A stretch of 64,000 nt of DNA from Tropicimonas sediminicola (GTDB lineage Bacteria > Pseudomonadota > Alphaproteobacteria > Rhodobacterales > Rhodobacteraceae). This document shows positions 44,384 through 53,632 of the stretch, piece after piece. The stretch lies in the NCBI RefSeq assembly GCF_900188335.1, contig NZ_FZOY01000007.1, forward strand, positions 186,001-250,000, read 5' to 3'. Under the pieces are notes generated by a model, which searched no databases, was not told the origin of the DNA, and was given only the letters and a program-made list of their open reading frames with translations. A program made the position numbers and the translations under genes. Position 1 is the first letter of the stretch, and every line of letters starts with the position of its first letter.

Positions 44384-46528
44384 TCAGGCAGCCGTCTCCT
44401 TCGGAGCGCCGATCAGGTTCAGGATATCCTGCGCGGCGGAGGGAATGTTCGTTCCCGGCCCGAAGATCGCCTTGACCCCGGCGTTGTAGAGGAACTCGTA
44501 ATCCTGGTGCGGGATCACGCCGCCGCAGATCACGATGATGTCCTCGGCGCCCTGCTTCTTCAGCTCCTCGATCAGCCGAGGCGCCAGCGTCTTGTGACCG
44601 GCGGCCTGGCTGGAGATGCCGATGATGTGGACGTCGTTGTCGATGGCGTCCTGCGCGGCCTCTTCGGGGGTCTGGAACAGCGGGCCGACGTCGACGTCGA
44701 AGCCGATGTCGGCAAAGGCGGTGGCGATCACCTTGGCGCCGCGATCATGGCCGTCCTGGCCCATCTTGACCACTAGCATCCGCGGCCGGCGGCCCTCCTT
44801 CTCGGCGAAATCCTCCACCGATTTCTGGATCGCGGCAAAGCCGTCGTCGCCCTCATAGGCCGCGCCGTAGACACCGGCGAGCGTCTTGACCTCGGCCCGG
44901 TGCCGCCCGAACACCTTTTCCATCGCCATGCTGATCTCTCCAACCGTTGCCCGCGCGCGGGACGCCTCGACGGCGGCCTCCAGCAGGTTGCCGCCCTCGC
45001 TCGCCCGGCGGGTGATCTCCTCGAGCGCGGCCTGGCAGGCGGCCTCGTCGCGTGCCGCGCGGACCTTTTCGATCCGGGCGATCTGGCTGGCGCGGACGGC
45101 CATGTTGTCCACGTCGAGGATGTCGATCTCCTCTTCCTTGGCCAGCTTGTACTTGTTGACGCCGACGATCACTTCCTCGCCGCGGTCGATCATCGCCTGA
45201 CGCTTGGCGGCGGATTCCTCGATCCGCAGCTTCGGCATGCCGGAGTTCACGGCCGCCGTCATGCCGCCCATCTCCTCGACCTCTTCCATCAGCGCCCAGG
45301 CCTTCTCCACCAGCTCGGCGGTCAGGGCCTCGACGTAGTAGGAGCCGGCCAGCGGGTCGACGACCTTGGTCACGCCGGTTTCTTCCTGGAGGATGATCTG
45401 GGTGTTGCGGGCGATGCGCGCCGAGAACTCGGTCGGCAGGGCAATGGCCTCGTCGAGCGCGTTGGTGTGCAGCGACTGGGTACCGCCGAGCGCCGCCGAC
45501 ATCGCCTCGTAGGCGGTGCGGATGACGTTGTTGTAGGGGTCCTGCTCGGCGAGGCTGACGCCCGAGGTCTGGCAGTGGGTGCGCAGCATCTTGGATCGCG
45601 GATCCTTGGCGCCGAACTCGTCCATCACCCGCGCCCAGAGCGTGCGCGCGGCACGCAGCTTGGCGGCTTCCATGAAGAAGTTCATGCCGATGGCGAAGAA
45701 GAAGCTCAGACGGCCGGCGAACTTGTCGACCTCCATGCCCGCCTTGATCGCGGTGCGGACGTATTCACGGCCGTCGGCGAGCGTATAGGCCAGCTCCTGC
45801 ACGAGGTTCGCGCCGGCTTCCTGCATGTGGTAGCCCGAGATCGAGATCGAGTTGAACTTCGGCATCTCGTTCGAGGTGTATTCGATGATGTCGCCGATGA
45901 TCCGGATCGAGGGATCGGGCGGATAGATGTAGGTGTTGCGGACCATGAACTCCTTGAGGATGTCGTTCTGGATGGTCCCGGAGAGCACCTTGCGGTCGTG
46001 CCCCTGCTCCTCGCCCACGACGATGAAGTTGGCCAACACCGGGATCACGGCGCCGTTCATGGTCATGGAGACGGAGATCTTGTCGAGCGGGATACCGTCG
46101 AACAGGATCTTCATGTCCTCGACGCTGTCGATCGCCACGCCGGCCTTGCCGACATCGCCCTCGACGCGGGGGTGATCGCTGTCATAGCCGCGGTGCGTGG
46201 CCAAGTCGAAGGCGACCGAGACGCCCTGCTGACCGGCGGCCAGCGCCTTGCGGTAGAAGGCATTCGATTCCTCGGCGGTGGAGAAGCCGGCGTACTGGCG
46301 GATCGTCCAGGGGCGGCCGGCGTACATCGTCGCCTTGACGCCGCGGGTGAAGGGTTCGAAGCCAGGCAGCGAGCCCATGTGCGCGAGGCCCTCGGTGTCC
46401 TCGGCGGTGTAAAGCGGCTTGACCCGGATCCCTTCAAGGGTGTCCCAGGTCAGGTCGTCAAGAGAGCGGCCGCGCAACTCCTTCGTGGCCAGTGCCGCCC
46501 ACTCCTGTGGTAGCTGTTTTTCGGTCAT
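44384..46528 (-). CDS. scpA: Methylmalonyl-CoA mutase
   Basis: 714 residues from ATG 46528 (GAAGGAAG upstream). It interconverts methylmalonyl-CoA and succinyl-CoA using adenosylcobalamin. The catalytic TIM-barrel half contains [13 protein letters not shown] and [20 protein letters not shown]. The C-terminal cobalamin domain has the DxHxxG motif DGHDRG with axial ligand His594, plus [12 protein letters not shown] and VICGGVIP. It is a single-chain homodimeric type. It completes the propionate route with pccA and pccB. The first 71 bases overlap the end of the sulfotransferase-like gene. Confidence 0.96.
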   Translation of the reverse strand: MTEKQLPQEWAALATKELRGRSLDDLTWDTLEGIRVKPLYTAEDTEGLAHMGSLPGFEPFTRGVKATMYAGRPWTIRQYAGFSTAEESNAFYRKALAAGQQGVSVAFDLATHRGYDSDHPRVEGDVGKAGVAIDSVEDMKILFDGIPLDKISVSMTMNGAVIPVLANFIVVGEEQGHDRKVLSGTIQNDILKEFMVRNTYIYPPDPSIRIIGDIIEYTSNEMPKFNSISISGYHMQEAGANLVQELAYTLADGREYVRTAIKAGMEVDKFAGRLSFFFAIGMNFFMEAAKLRAARTLWARVMDEFGAKDPRSKMLRTHCQTSGVSLAEQDPYNNVIRTAYEAMSAALGGTQSLHTNALDEAIALPTEFSARIARNTQIILQEETGVTKVVDPLAGSYYVEALTAELVEKAWALMEEVEEMGGMTAAVNSGMPKLRIEESAAKRQAMIDRGEEVIVGVNKYKLAKEEEIDILDVDNMAVRASQIARIEKVRAARDEAACQAALEEITRRASEGGNLLEAAVEASRARATVGEISMAMEKVFGRHRAEVKTLAGVYGAAYEGDDGFAAIQKSVEDFAEKEGRRPRMLVVKMGQDGHDRGAKVIATAFADIGFDVDVGPLFQTPEEAAQDAIDNDVHIIGISSQAAGHKTLAPRLIEELKKQGAEDIIVICGGVIPHQDYEFLYNAGVKAIFGPGTNIPSAAQDILNLIGAPKETAA

Positions 46529-47453
46529 CGGGCTGTCTTCCTTCTGTCCTGTCCACCGTGCGCAGCTCGCTGGCGTCTGCGGTCGCGATGAGGGTTGCAC
46601 GCCCGTTCGCACCGGAGCGCAACCAGGCAAGATCTTCGGCGTAGTGTTCGGCGAAGGCAGCGCGCTGGACATCGTCGAACGGCTGCCATCGGCCGGTCAC
46701 ATCCACCGACAGGGGGCCGGGCAAAGAGCCGCTATGGTCGGATAATACCCTGCCCAGATGCGGTGTAGAAGGGCTCCGGCGATGCCAATCTCGCACGCCT
46801 GCCATGTGCCCTGCGACGCCCAAGGGCAAAGGCCGCCCCAGCATTGCGGCAAGCTGTCGCTCCGGCATGCCGGCCAGCCGCTCGAAGGGCAGCACGAGGA
46901 CCTCCGCATGCGGAAAACAGCTCGCCACTTCTTCCACCAAACGGCGCCAGCGCAGGGGCTGCAGGACCAGCCGGTCGAGCAGCGCGCGCGAAGGCAACGG
47001 GTGACCGCAGACCACGGCCTGCGCCATTAGCGAGGCCCAGAACCGGTCGTAGGCGCGGATCGTCAGCACGATCCGGTCGCAACGGTCCTCGAACGCGGGA
47101 AGGAAACGGCCCAACCGCTCGCCCGGCCAAGGATAGAGCCGCTCCTGCGCGAAGCATTGCGCCGGCATCCCGATCATCGCCGGCTCGCTGACGATCAGGC
47201 GACCGACACCCTGCCGCGCCAACCGCTCCTGCCGCAGGCGCATCGCGCGCAGCGAGCGGCGGCCGATGCGCTCGTCGATGAGCGACACCGCCTCCGGCCT
47301 GCGCACAAGGGCGGACATCATGCCGCGGCGCGTATCCGGCGCCAGCCAGGCCGCAACGCCCATCCGGTGCAGGCTCGGCGCATTTCGCCGCAGGAAGTGC
47401 TGAAAGGTGGTGACGCCGGTTCGATGCGCACCGAGGTGGAGAGTTACATCCAT
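46458..47453 (-). CDS. Sulfotransferase-like protein
   Basis: 331 residues from ATG 47453. The N-terminus [20 protein letters not shown] fits the PAPS 5'-phosphosulfate loop (usual form HIGAHKTGTTSLQ), although the common GTT is here GVTT. The later segment [20 protein letters not shown] resembles the 3'-phosphate-binding strand and helix with the conserved Arg. The acceptor is unknown. The last 23 codons lie inside scpA in another frame, and the C-terminal 45 residues look non-conserved (charged, Thr- and Gly-rich), which suggests stop-codon loss. Confidence 0.7.
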   Translation of the reverse strand: MDVTLHLGAHRTGVTTFQHFLRRNAPSLHRMGVAAWLAPDTRRGMMSALVRRPEAVSLIDERIGRRSLRAMRLRQERLARQGVGRLIVSEPAMIGMPAQCFAQERLYPWPGERLGRFLPAFEDRCDRIVLTIRAYDRFWASLMAQAVVCGHPLPSRALLDRLVLQPLRWRRLVEEVASCFPHAEVLVLPFERLAGMPERQLAAMLGRPLPLGVAGHMAGVRDWHRRSPSTPHLGRVLSDHSGSLPGPLSVDVTGRWQPFDDVQRAAFAEHYAEDLAWLRSGANGRATLIATADASELRTVDRTEGRQPDDRKTATTGVGGTGHEGVARPLS

Positions 47454-47619
47454 ATGGGACCACTGGCTTGGAACATGCGCCCATCCGGCGCCACCCAGCC
47501 ATAGCCTGCCACGCATTTCCGGGCCGTTAAGGACGTCGCACCCGCCTGCACGCGGCGATTTTTCCTTAGATTTCCCGAACCCCTCACCTATATCATGATC
47601 GACACGAGGAGAGCCCGAC

Positions 47620-48105
47620 TTGCGCCGCAAATCCCTGACAGCCTTGCTTGCCGGCCTGATGCTGGCCGTGGCGCTTCCCGCACAGGCGCAGGAAGCCGCG
47701 CAAGCCCCTGCCGCCGAAGCCGCCGCCGAAGGCCTGCAGATCATCGACGCGGCGACGGTCGATATCAGCGAATTCCTGTGGCTGAAGCGCGTCCTCGCCG
47801 TGTTTTCCGACACACCCGCCGATCCGCGGTACATCCAGCAGATGCAATTGCTGGCCGAGCGCCCCCGCGACCTGGTGGAGCGCGACGTTATCGTGATCAC
47901 CGATACAGACCCCGCCGCCCGCTCCGAGGTCCGAAAGGAACTCCGGCCGCGCGGCTTCGCGCTCGTTCTGGTCGACAAGGACGGCGTGGTGAAGCTCCGC
48001 AAGCCCTCGCCCTGGTCGACCCGGGAAATCTCGCGCTCCATCGACAAGACGCCGCTCCGGCGCGACGAGATCCGCGAAGGCCGCGGCGGCACACTCACCC
48101 AGTGA
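47620..48105 (+). CDS. Secreted DUF4174 domain protein
   Basis: 161 residues starting at TTG 47620, chosen because GAGGAG lies 8 bases upstream and the signal peptide (MRRKSLTALLAGLMLAVALPAQA) begins there. The mature part carries an Ala/Pro/Glu linker and then a thioredoxin-like DUF4174 fold (LKRVLAVFSDTPADPRYIQQ through GFALVLVDKDGVVKLRK) without the CxxC motif. It is periplasmic; the function is unknown. It is the only plus-strand gene inside the minus-strand propionate locus. Confidence 0.82.
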   Translation: MRRKSLTALLAGLMLAVALPAQAQEAAQAPAAEAAAEGLQIIDAATVDISEFLWLKRVLAVFSDTPADPRYIQQMQLLAERPRDLVERDVIVITDTDPAARSEVRKELRPRGFALVLVDKDGVVKLRKPSPWSTREISRSIDKTPLRRDEIREGRGGTLTQ

Positions 48106-48121
48106 CTGGCCGCCGCACAGG

Positions 48122-49687
48122 TCATTGATCGGCCTCAGGCTGAGGGATGAAGCGCGCGCCCTCGGGCAGCCCCGGCACCCAGGCCTCAAGCTTGGCGCGC
48201 AGGGCTCCGGCGGCCTCGGGGGAGGTGGCGTAGAAGGCGACCTCCGGCTTGGCGGAATAGTGCCAGGGCCCGGAGAGCTCGAGCTGGCCGAGGCGCACCC
48301 AGTCCGGGCCGATGTCACCGCCGAACCAGTCGTCGTAGATCATCGCCAGTTCCACGCCATGCTGCTGTGCCAGCAGGTCGACCCAGTGCTCCGGGCCGCC
48401 GTTCTGCCGGTAGTCCAGCGCCGCGAGAGAGCCCAGCCCCCAGATGTCGAGCACATAGTCGGGATTGCCCCAGGCCACCCGGCCGAGATCGTTCACCGCC
48501 ACGGGCTCGCGATGGAACTCCTTCGCAAATCGCGCCATCTGCGCCTGCTGGCGGTCGATGGTGCGCGTGGCGGTGGGGTAATGGTGGACGAAATGCGGGG
48601 CATAGACCGCGCCAGCGGCAATTACCGGAAGGACGGCGAGAAACCGTGCCAGCGGGCCAGACCGCGCTGCCAGCGCCAGAAGCCCCGCCGTAGCGGCGGC
48701 CAGAACGTAGCCCTCGTAGCGGTTCATCCAGCCGAGTTTGCCGGCAACGGCATGGGCGCCAAGGGCGAGGAACAGGACCAGCAGCAGCCAGCGACGCGGC
48801 GATTGGCGCAGTTCCGGCGCGGCGAAAGGCATGGCGGCGGTCGCACTGAGGGCCGCGATCATGATCCAGATATTGTGGCCCTCAAAGGCGCGGATCAGCC
48901 CGACGATGACCCCGGCGAGGTCGTTGGACAGCTCGTCGTTGCCGAGCTTCGCCTGGACCGAACTGGGCAACGGGTCGAGCCCGAGGCTCGAGAGAAACCA
49001 CATGAAGAGACCGACGATGGCCAGCGCGCCCGCAGCGGACGCCAGACCGGTCAGCCACCGGCCGCGCAGCATCAGAACACCGGCTGCGAGAAGCGACAGC
49101 GCCAGCCCCTCGAACCGCATCGCGGGTCCGAGCAGGATGCCGAGGATGAGCAGCGGCGAGACGCGGTCTTCATCGAGGAGCACCAGCAGCCCGAATACGA
49201 CCGCGAGGCTGGCCGCGGCGTGCAGGGAGTGCTCCATCCCGGCAAAGGCCAGCCCCGGCAGGTTGATGACCAGCGGCACGAGGATCGCAAGTGCCAGGCC
49301 CGTGCCGCGGCGCAAGTCCTCGTACCCCGCCTGCACAAGGATCCGCCCCCAGAGCCACCCGCAGGCGGCCAGCGCCGCGATATTCCAGGCCAGCGGCAGG
49401 AAGCGCTGCGCCTCGGTTCCGGCCAAGGGCACGAGCAGCAGCGGGTAGAGTGGCGAGGAGGCCGCCGAGGCATATTCCCCTGGGTTCACCCCGTAGCCCC
49501 CGGCGGCGATCTGCTCGGCCACCGCGAGGTGGATGTAGACGTCGTCCAGCGGGTATTCGAAGACACCGGCATTCAGATAGGCAGCGATCTGGAGGGCGGC
49601 GAAGCCCAGCAACACGCTCGCAAGGCTCACCGCCGGCAGCCGGAGCCGCCCGCGCGCCGCGCCCTCCAGTGTCGCCGCCTGGCTCAT
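48122..49687 (-). CDS. Polytopic membrane protein, possibly GT-C fold glycosyltransferase-like
   Basis: 521 residues with roughly ten membrane helices. The first periplasmic loop reads FEYPLDDVYIHLAVAEQIAAG, with an acidic DD pair like the catalytic acid of GT-C family glycosyl- or mannosyltransferases, and ASAASSPLYPLLL follows. The C-terminal soluble part contains FHREPVAVNDLGRVAWGNP and a WHYSAKPEVAFYAT segment. It is coupled to pccA by an ATGA overlap. The acceptor and donor are unknown; a transferase role is inferred from topology and the DD motif only. Confidence 0.7.
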   Translation of the reverse strand: MSQAATLEGAARGRLRLPAVSLASVLLGFAALQIAAYLNAGVFEYPLDDVYIHLAVAEQIAAGGYGVNPGEYASAASSPLYPLLLVPLAGTEAQRFLPLAWNIAALAACGWLWGRILVQAGYEDLRRGTGLALAILVPLVINLPGLAFAGMEHSLHAAASLAVVFGLLVLLDEDRVSPLLILGILLGPAMRFEGLALSLLAAGVLMLRGRWLTGLASAAGALAIVGLFMWFLSSLGLDPLPSSVQAKLGNDELSNDLAGVIVGLIRAFEGHNIWIMIAALSATAAMPFAAPELRQSPRRWLLLVLFLALGAHAVAGKLGWMNRYEGYVLAAATAGLLALAARSGPLARFLAVLPVIAAGAVYAPHFVHHYPTATRTIDRQQAQMARFAKEFHREPVAVNDLGRVAWGNPDYVLDIWGLGSLAALDYRQNGGPEHWVDLLAQQHGVELAMIYDDWFGGDIGPDWVRLGQLELSGPWHYSAKPEVAFYATSPEAAGALRAKLEAWVPGLPEGARFIPQPEADQ

Positions 49688-51684
49688 TCGAACTCCATGA
49701 TCACGTCATCGACGGCCAGGCTGTCGCCGGGCCCCGCGTTGATCGCGCTGACGACCGCCTGTTTCTCGGCGCGCAGGATGTTCTCCATCTTCATCGCCTC
49801 GACGGTGCACAGCGCCTGCCCCTCCTGCACCTCGTCGCCGACCTGCACGTTCACCTTCACCACCAGCCCGGGCATCGGGCAAAGCAGCATCTTCGAGGTA
49901 TCGGGCGGCAGTTTCTCCGGCATCAGCCGTGCAAGCTCGGCCTGCCGCGGCGTGTAACAGCGCACCTTCACGTCGGCGCCACGGAAGCGGATCCGGAAGC
50001 CGGCGGTGATCTTCTGCATCTTGAAGGCGTGCTTGACGCCGTCCACCTTGACCACTGCGAGGCTGTCGCCCGGCGTCCAGTCGCTCTGCATCTTGATGCA
50101 GCGGCCATCCTCGAACAGCACGTCGGTGCCCTTGCGATGCGCCTCGATGGCTACCGGGAATTCCTCGCCATCGACCGATACGATCCACTCCTTGCCGACC
50201 TGGCGCTTGTGGTTGTCGATGGTGCCGCTGATCCGCGTGCGCCGGATTTCCGCCACGCGGAAGGCGCCCGCCGCGACCGCAGCCACCATCTGCCGGTCCT
50301 CCGGCGAAAGCTGCACGCCGCCGAAGCCTTCGGGATATTCCTCGGCGATGAATGCCGTGGTGATGTTGCCCCCGATGAAACGCGGGTGATCCATCACTGC
50401 CGACAGGAACGGCAGGTTATGCCCGATGCCCTCGACCTCGAAACTGTCCAGCGCGTCGCGCATCACCTCGATCGCCGCGCCGCGATCCGGAGCCCAGCTG
50501 CAGAGCTTGGCGATCATCGGGTCGTAGAACATAGAGATCTCGCCGCCCTCGAACACCCCGGTGTCGTTGCGCACCGCGGCCTCGCCGTTCGCCACCTCCG
50601 CCGGAGGGCGATAGCGCGTCAGCCGGCCGATCGACGGCAGGAAGTTGCGATAGGGGTCCTCGGCATAGAGCCGGCTCTCGATGGCCCAGCCGTTGATCCC
50701 CACGTCCTGCTGGGCGATCTCGAGCTTCTCGCCCGCCGCCACGCGGATCATCTGCTCCACGAGATCGACGCCGGTGATCAGCTCGGTCACAGGATGCTCC
50801 ACCTGAAGGCGGGTGTTCATTTCGAGGAAGTAGAAGTTCTTGTCGCCGTCGACGATGAATTCCACCGTTCCTGCAGAACAGTAATCCACCGCCCGCGCCA
50901 GTGCGCAGGCCTGTTCGCCCATCGCCTTGCGGGTCTCGGGGTCGAGAAACGGGCTCGGGGCCTCCTCGATCACCTTCTGGTTGCGCCGCTGGATCGAGCA
51001 TTCGCGCTCGTTGAGATAGATCGTGTTGCCGTGCTTGTCGGCCAGCACCTGGATCTCGATGTGCCGCGGCTGGGTGACGAACTTCTCGATGAAGATCCGG
51101 TCGTCGCCGAAGCTGCTGGCCGCCTCGTTCTTGGACGACTGGAAGCCCTCGCGCGCCTCGTTGTCGGTCCAGGCGATCCGCATGCCCTTGCCGCCCCCCC
51201 CGGCGGAGGCCTTGATCATCACCGGATAGCCGATCTCGTTCGAGATCCGCACCGCTTCCTCGGCATCCTCGATCAGGCCCATGTAGCCGGGCACGGTCGA
51301 GACCCCGGCCTCCTGCGCCAGCTTCTTGGAGGTGATCTTGTCGCCCATCGCCTCGATCGCCCCGGCCGGCGGCCCGACGAAGGCCACGCCCTCGGCCTCA
51401 AGCGCCTGCGCGAACTTCATGTTCTCGGAAAGGAACCCGTAGCCGGGGTGCACCGCCTCCGCGCCGGTCTGCCGGATCGCGTCCATGACCTTGTCGATCA
51501 CGATGTAGGACTGGTTGGCCGGCGGCGGGCCGATATGCACCGCCTCGTCCGCCATCTTGACGTGCAGCGCGTCGCGGTCGGCGTCCGAATAGATCGCGAC
51601 GGTCTGGATTCCCATCTTCCGCGCGCTCTTGATGACCCGGCAGGCGATCTCGCCCCGGTTGGCAATCAGCAGCTTCTTGAACAT
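49684..51684 (-). CDS. pccA: Propionyl-CoA carboxylase alpha subunit (biotin carboxylase and carrier)
   Basis: 666 residues. The biotin carboxylase domain opens FKKLLIANRGEIACRVIKSA; VHPGYGFLSENMKFA and the ATP-grasp loop KASAGGGGKGMRIAW follow. The middle BT domain links to a C-terminal biotin carrier with CTVEAMKMENILRAEK (biotinylated Lys632). It carboxylates biotin with bicarbonate and ATP for transfer by PccB. It is encoded apart from pccB, with four small genes between, a layout common in this group. The stop overlaps the next membrane-protein gene. Confidence 0.95.
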   Translation of the reverse strand: MFKKLLIANRGEIACRVIKSARKMGIQTVAIYSDADRDALHVKMADEAVHIGPPPANQSYIVIDKVMDAIRQTGAEAVHPGYGFLSENMKFAQALEAEGVAFVGPPAGAIEAMGDKITSKKLAQEAGVSTVPGYMGLIEDAEEAVRISNEIGYPVMIKASAGGGGKGMRIAWTDNEAREGFQSSKNEAASSFGDDRIFIEKFVTQPRHIEIQVLADKHGNTIYLNERECSIQRRNQKVIEEAPSPFLDPETRKAMGEQACALARAVDYCSAGTVEFIVDGDKNFYFLEMNTRLQVEHPVTELITGVDLVEQMIRVAAGEKLEIAQQDVGINGWAIESRLYAEDPYRNFLPSIGRLTRYRPPAEVANGEAAVRNDTGVFEGGEISMFYDPMIAKLCSWAPDRGAAIEVMRDALDSFEVEGIGHNLPFLSAVMDHPRFIGGNITTAFIAEEYPEGFGGVQLSPEDRQMVAAVAAGAFRVAEIRRTRISGTIDNHKRQVGKEWIVSVDGEEFPVAIEAHRKGTDVLFEDGRCIKMQSDWTPGDSLAVVKVDGVKHAFKMQKITAGFRIRFRGADVKVRCYTPRQAELARLMPEKLPPDTSKMLLCPMPGLVVKVNVQVGDEVQEGQALCTVEAMKMENILRAEKQAVVSAINAGPGDSLAVDDVIMEFE

Positions 51685-51750
51685 CCTCGGTCCCTTCCCC
51701 GTTCTCCCATGGGCCGCGCGCGCGGCCCCTCCTGTCTGTCAGGCACGACA

Positions 51751-51783
51751 AGGGCCACCGGAGCGATCAGCTCCGATGGCCCT
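51751..51783 (-). terminator. Hairpin between the small lipoprotein gene and pccA
   Basis: AGGGCCA-C-CGGAGC pairs with GCTCCG-A-TGGCCCT around a 5-base loop: 13 base pairs with one mismatch. It starts 43 bases after the lipoprotein stop on the minus strand and 67 bases before the pccA start. No strong U-run follows, so it may be a terminator or a processing site. Confidence 0.55.
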
Positions 51784-51825
51784 GCCATGCATCTTGCCTG
51801 GCCGGTGACCCGGCCGAATTTCTGG

Positions 51826-52035
51826 TCAGTTGATGGCGTCGCGCGCGTCGTTCGAAAGCGCACCGGCTGCAGCGCCGACAGCGACGGACGTGCCGAGATC
51901 GGTCCCGGTGAGCGCCGAGACGCCTGCGCCTGCGCCTGCCCCGATTGCGGCATTCTCCAGGTTGGAGTTGCCTTCACACGCTGCCAGGAGCGCGATGCCG
52001 GCCAGCAGAGACGCGAGCTTGATAGGTTTTGCCAT
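51826..52035 (-). CDS. Small glycine-zipper lipoprotein
   Basis: 69 residues from ATG 52035, which has GAAAGGA upstream. Lipoprotein signal MAKPIKLASLLAGIALLAAC, lipidated Cys20, then a Gly/Ala-rich zipper (AAIGAGAGAGVSALTG and SVAVGAAAGAL) of the YMGG/SlyB-like kind. Probably outer-membrane attached. The function is unknown; such proteins often respond to envelope stress. It is located between pccB and pccA, separated from pccA by a hairpin. Confidence 0.8.
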   Translation of the reverse strand: MAKPIKLASLLAGIALLAACEGNSNLENAAIGAGAGAGVSALTGTDLGTSVAVGAAAGALSNDARDAIN

Positions 52036-52345
52036 CTCGTTTTTCCTTTCGAGGATTGTTGTTTCGGCGATCCTAGTCCGCCGAACGCAAAAGGAAATCG
52101 GATGCTGGCCCCGACGGCCAAATCCCGCCGATGCCGACTGCCGGAAAAGATCGGCGGCCGGGACAAAGCCCACGGCCGCCGTAAGTGAGAAAGGGTACCT
52201 GGATAGATCCCGAAAACGGCGGGTGTGCTGGGATGCGCCGTTCTCGAGACATTCGTGCAGCAAGCGGCCCACAGATCAAAGCACTTGCGCGCGGCGGCCC
52301 GGCAATCAGCCACTTCCCGCCGGAATCCGGTAGGGTTCGGCAGGT
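52036..52345. other. Noncoding stretch between the lipoprotein and an unknown gene
   Basis: 310 bases without a convincing gene; the short open frames here lack ribosome binding sites and conserved features. It contains the lipoprotein ribosome site and probable promoter at its left end (a TAGGAT-like -10 on the minus strand near 52075) and a hairpin with T-run at 52153-52180. Confidence 0.5.
52153..52180 (-). terminator. Probable intrinsic terminator, minus strand
   Basis: GGCGGCCG and CGGCCGCC form a perfect 8-base-pair stem with a 12-base loop. On the minus strand GATCTTTTCC follows. It would end transcripts from the unknown gene cluster at 52346-53518. Confidence 0.55.
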
Positions 52346-52738
52346 TCACGCCCATTCTTCGCCGTCCTCGTCGCCGTCTTCGATGATCTCGAAGTTATCC
52401 AGCATGTTCGGGTAGCTACGCTGCACCTCCGCCAGGTCGACACGCAGCAGCGCCTCGTAGGACGCCGGATCGAACGGCTCCTCCGCCGGCACCACCTCGC
52501 GCCCGAACAGCCAGCTGAGCCGGCCCGCGTCGAGATTGCCGCGCTCGAAGGGCGCGTCGCCGAACTGCTCCAGCAAGGCCAGCAAAAAGCCCTCGTCCGC
52601 GCGCCGATCCGCCGGCCTGCGGTCCGCATGACGTTTGCGCGCCTGGAGCGGCGTGGCGCCGGACTTGTTCTCCCGGCGAATGGTGAACTGGTAATCGGTT
52701 CCGGCCAGGCGGCTCGGAAATCCTCTGTGCTTCAGCAT
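52346..52738 (-). CDS. Unknown acidic-tailed protein
   Basis: 130 residues from ATG 52738. The N-terminal third is basic (MLKHRGFPSRLAGTDYQFTI and KRHADRRPADRR), the C-terminal third is very acidic and ends EIIEDGDEDGEEWA. No signal peptide, membrane segment or catalytic motif is recognised. Codon use matches the neighbours. It lies 40 bases after the DUF6497 gene in the same direction and may be cotranscribed. I do not recognise the family. Confidence 0.65.
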   Translation of the reverse strand: MLKHRGFPSRLAGTDYQFTIRRENKSGATPLQARKRHADRRPADRRADEGFLLALLEQFGDAPFERGNLDAGRLSWLFGREVVPAEEPFDPASYEALLRVDLAEVQRSYPNMLDNFEIIEDGDEDGEEWA

Positions 52739-52778
52739 GCGCTGCCCTTTCCGGCCGCCTCTTTCTCCGGACCCCACC

Positions 52779-53174
52779 TCATTGCCAGACACATCCCATG
52801 TCGGTCAGCAGGTAGGCCCCTATGAACATCGTCGCTTCGGGATCGAACGTGCCCCGCTCGATGGCGCGGTCCATCAGGGTGATGTTCACCTGCTGCACCG
52901 CACCCGCTTCCGCCGCTTCGGCGCGCCCCTGCGTCTCGCAGAGCGCATCGAGATCGGCGGAAATCTCGTCATAGCCGACCTCCCCGTCCTCCGCACCGAT
53001 CCGGGGCGAGATGTAGCGCAAGGTCAGCCAGGTCTCGCCGTCGGACTGGACCTCGACGATCCGGTCATGAAAGCTGACGACCAGCCCCGACGGCAGGCTC
53101 ACCTCCTGCGCCGCAGCCGCCTGGCCTCCCAGCAGGATCGCAGCCGCCAGCGCGGCCCCGCGCGGATCCATCAT
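52779..53174 (-). CDS. Secreted DUF6497 family protein
   Basis: 131 residues. The start is ATG 53174, overlapping the stop of the preceding gene by 4 bases. A signal peptide (MMDPRGAALAAAILLGGQAAAA) is followed by a beta-rich domain with LRYISPRIG and YDEISADLDALC, then VNITLMDRAIERG and a terminal MGCVW. Two cysteines (in ALCETQ and GCVW) could form a disulfide in the periplasm. The family has no known function. Confidence 0.75.
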   Translation of the reverse strand: MMDPRGAALAAAILLGGQAAAAQEVSLPSGLVVSFHDRIVEVQSDGETWLTLRYISPRIGAEDGEVGYDEISADLDALCETQGRAEAAEAGAVQQVNITLMDRAIERGTFDPEATMFIGAYLLTDMGCVWQ

Positions 53175-53518
53175 CCGGCCCTCCCGGCACAGCGCAACCA
53201 TCGCGCCCGGTTGCGGGGCTCCGCCAGCACGGCCTCGATCCGCGCCTCCAGCCCGGCCCGGTCGAACCCGCCCGCGGCCACCCTGCCTCCGGCCCGAACC
53301 TCGACGAAATCGCCGCGGTCGGTCACCTCAACCACCGGGGAAAAGCCCCGCTGCCCCTGAAGCGCGCGCCAGAGGTCCTGGCGGATCTGCGTCGCAAGCC
53401 GCTCCCGGCGCACCGTGGGGAACCGACCGGCCGCCACCACGTCGAACCGCGGCGGAACCTGGCGCGTCAGCACCAGGACCGCGCCATCGCGCAGCACATG
53501 CCAGCCGCCACGCCTCAT
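53171..53518 (-). CDS. Unknown protein, first gene of a small cluster after pccB
   Basis: 115 residues, ATG 53518, arginine-rich. It reads MRRGGWHVLRDGAVLVLTRQ, then FPTVRRERLATQIRQDLWRA and FVEVRAGGRVAAGGFDRAGL, suggesting a small alpha/beta domain. No signal peptide. Its stop overlaps the DUF6497 gene. This three-gene set between pccB and pccA recurs with the locus in related genomes as I remember it; the function is unknown. Confidence 0.7.
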   Translation of the reverse strand: MRRGGWHVLRDGAVLVLTRQVPPRFDVVAAGRFPTVRRERLATQIRQDLWRALQGQRGFSPVVEVTDRGDFVEVRAGGRVAAGGFDRAGLEARIEAVLAEPRNRARWLRCAGRAG

Positions 53519-53585
53519 GCGCCTCTCCCCTGCAGGGCCACCCGTCCGTCAGGCAACATCTCGTCCGACACCTTCTTCTTGGCTC

Positions 53586-53619
53586 AAATACCCCGGGGGT
53601 CCGGGGGCAGTGCCCCCGG
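53586..53619 (+). repeat. Short GC-rich intergenic element, copy A
   Basis: Begins AAATACCCCGGGGG and ends in a hairpin CCGGGGGC-AGT-GCCCCCGG (8 base pairs). It corresponds to copy B at 30323 in the opposite orientation. It lies 14 bases from the pccB stop and could serve as its terminator on the minus strand. Confidence 0.55.
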
Positions 53620-53632
53620 CCTCGGCCTCATC

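Noticed and set aside
44900-46513. 537-codon plus-strand open frame opposite the mutase gene
   Set aside because: Antisense shadow; the minus-strand mutase has complete catalytic and cobalamin motifs.
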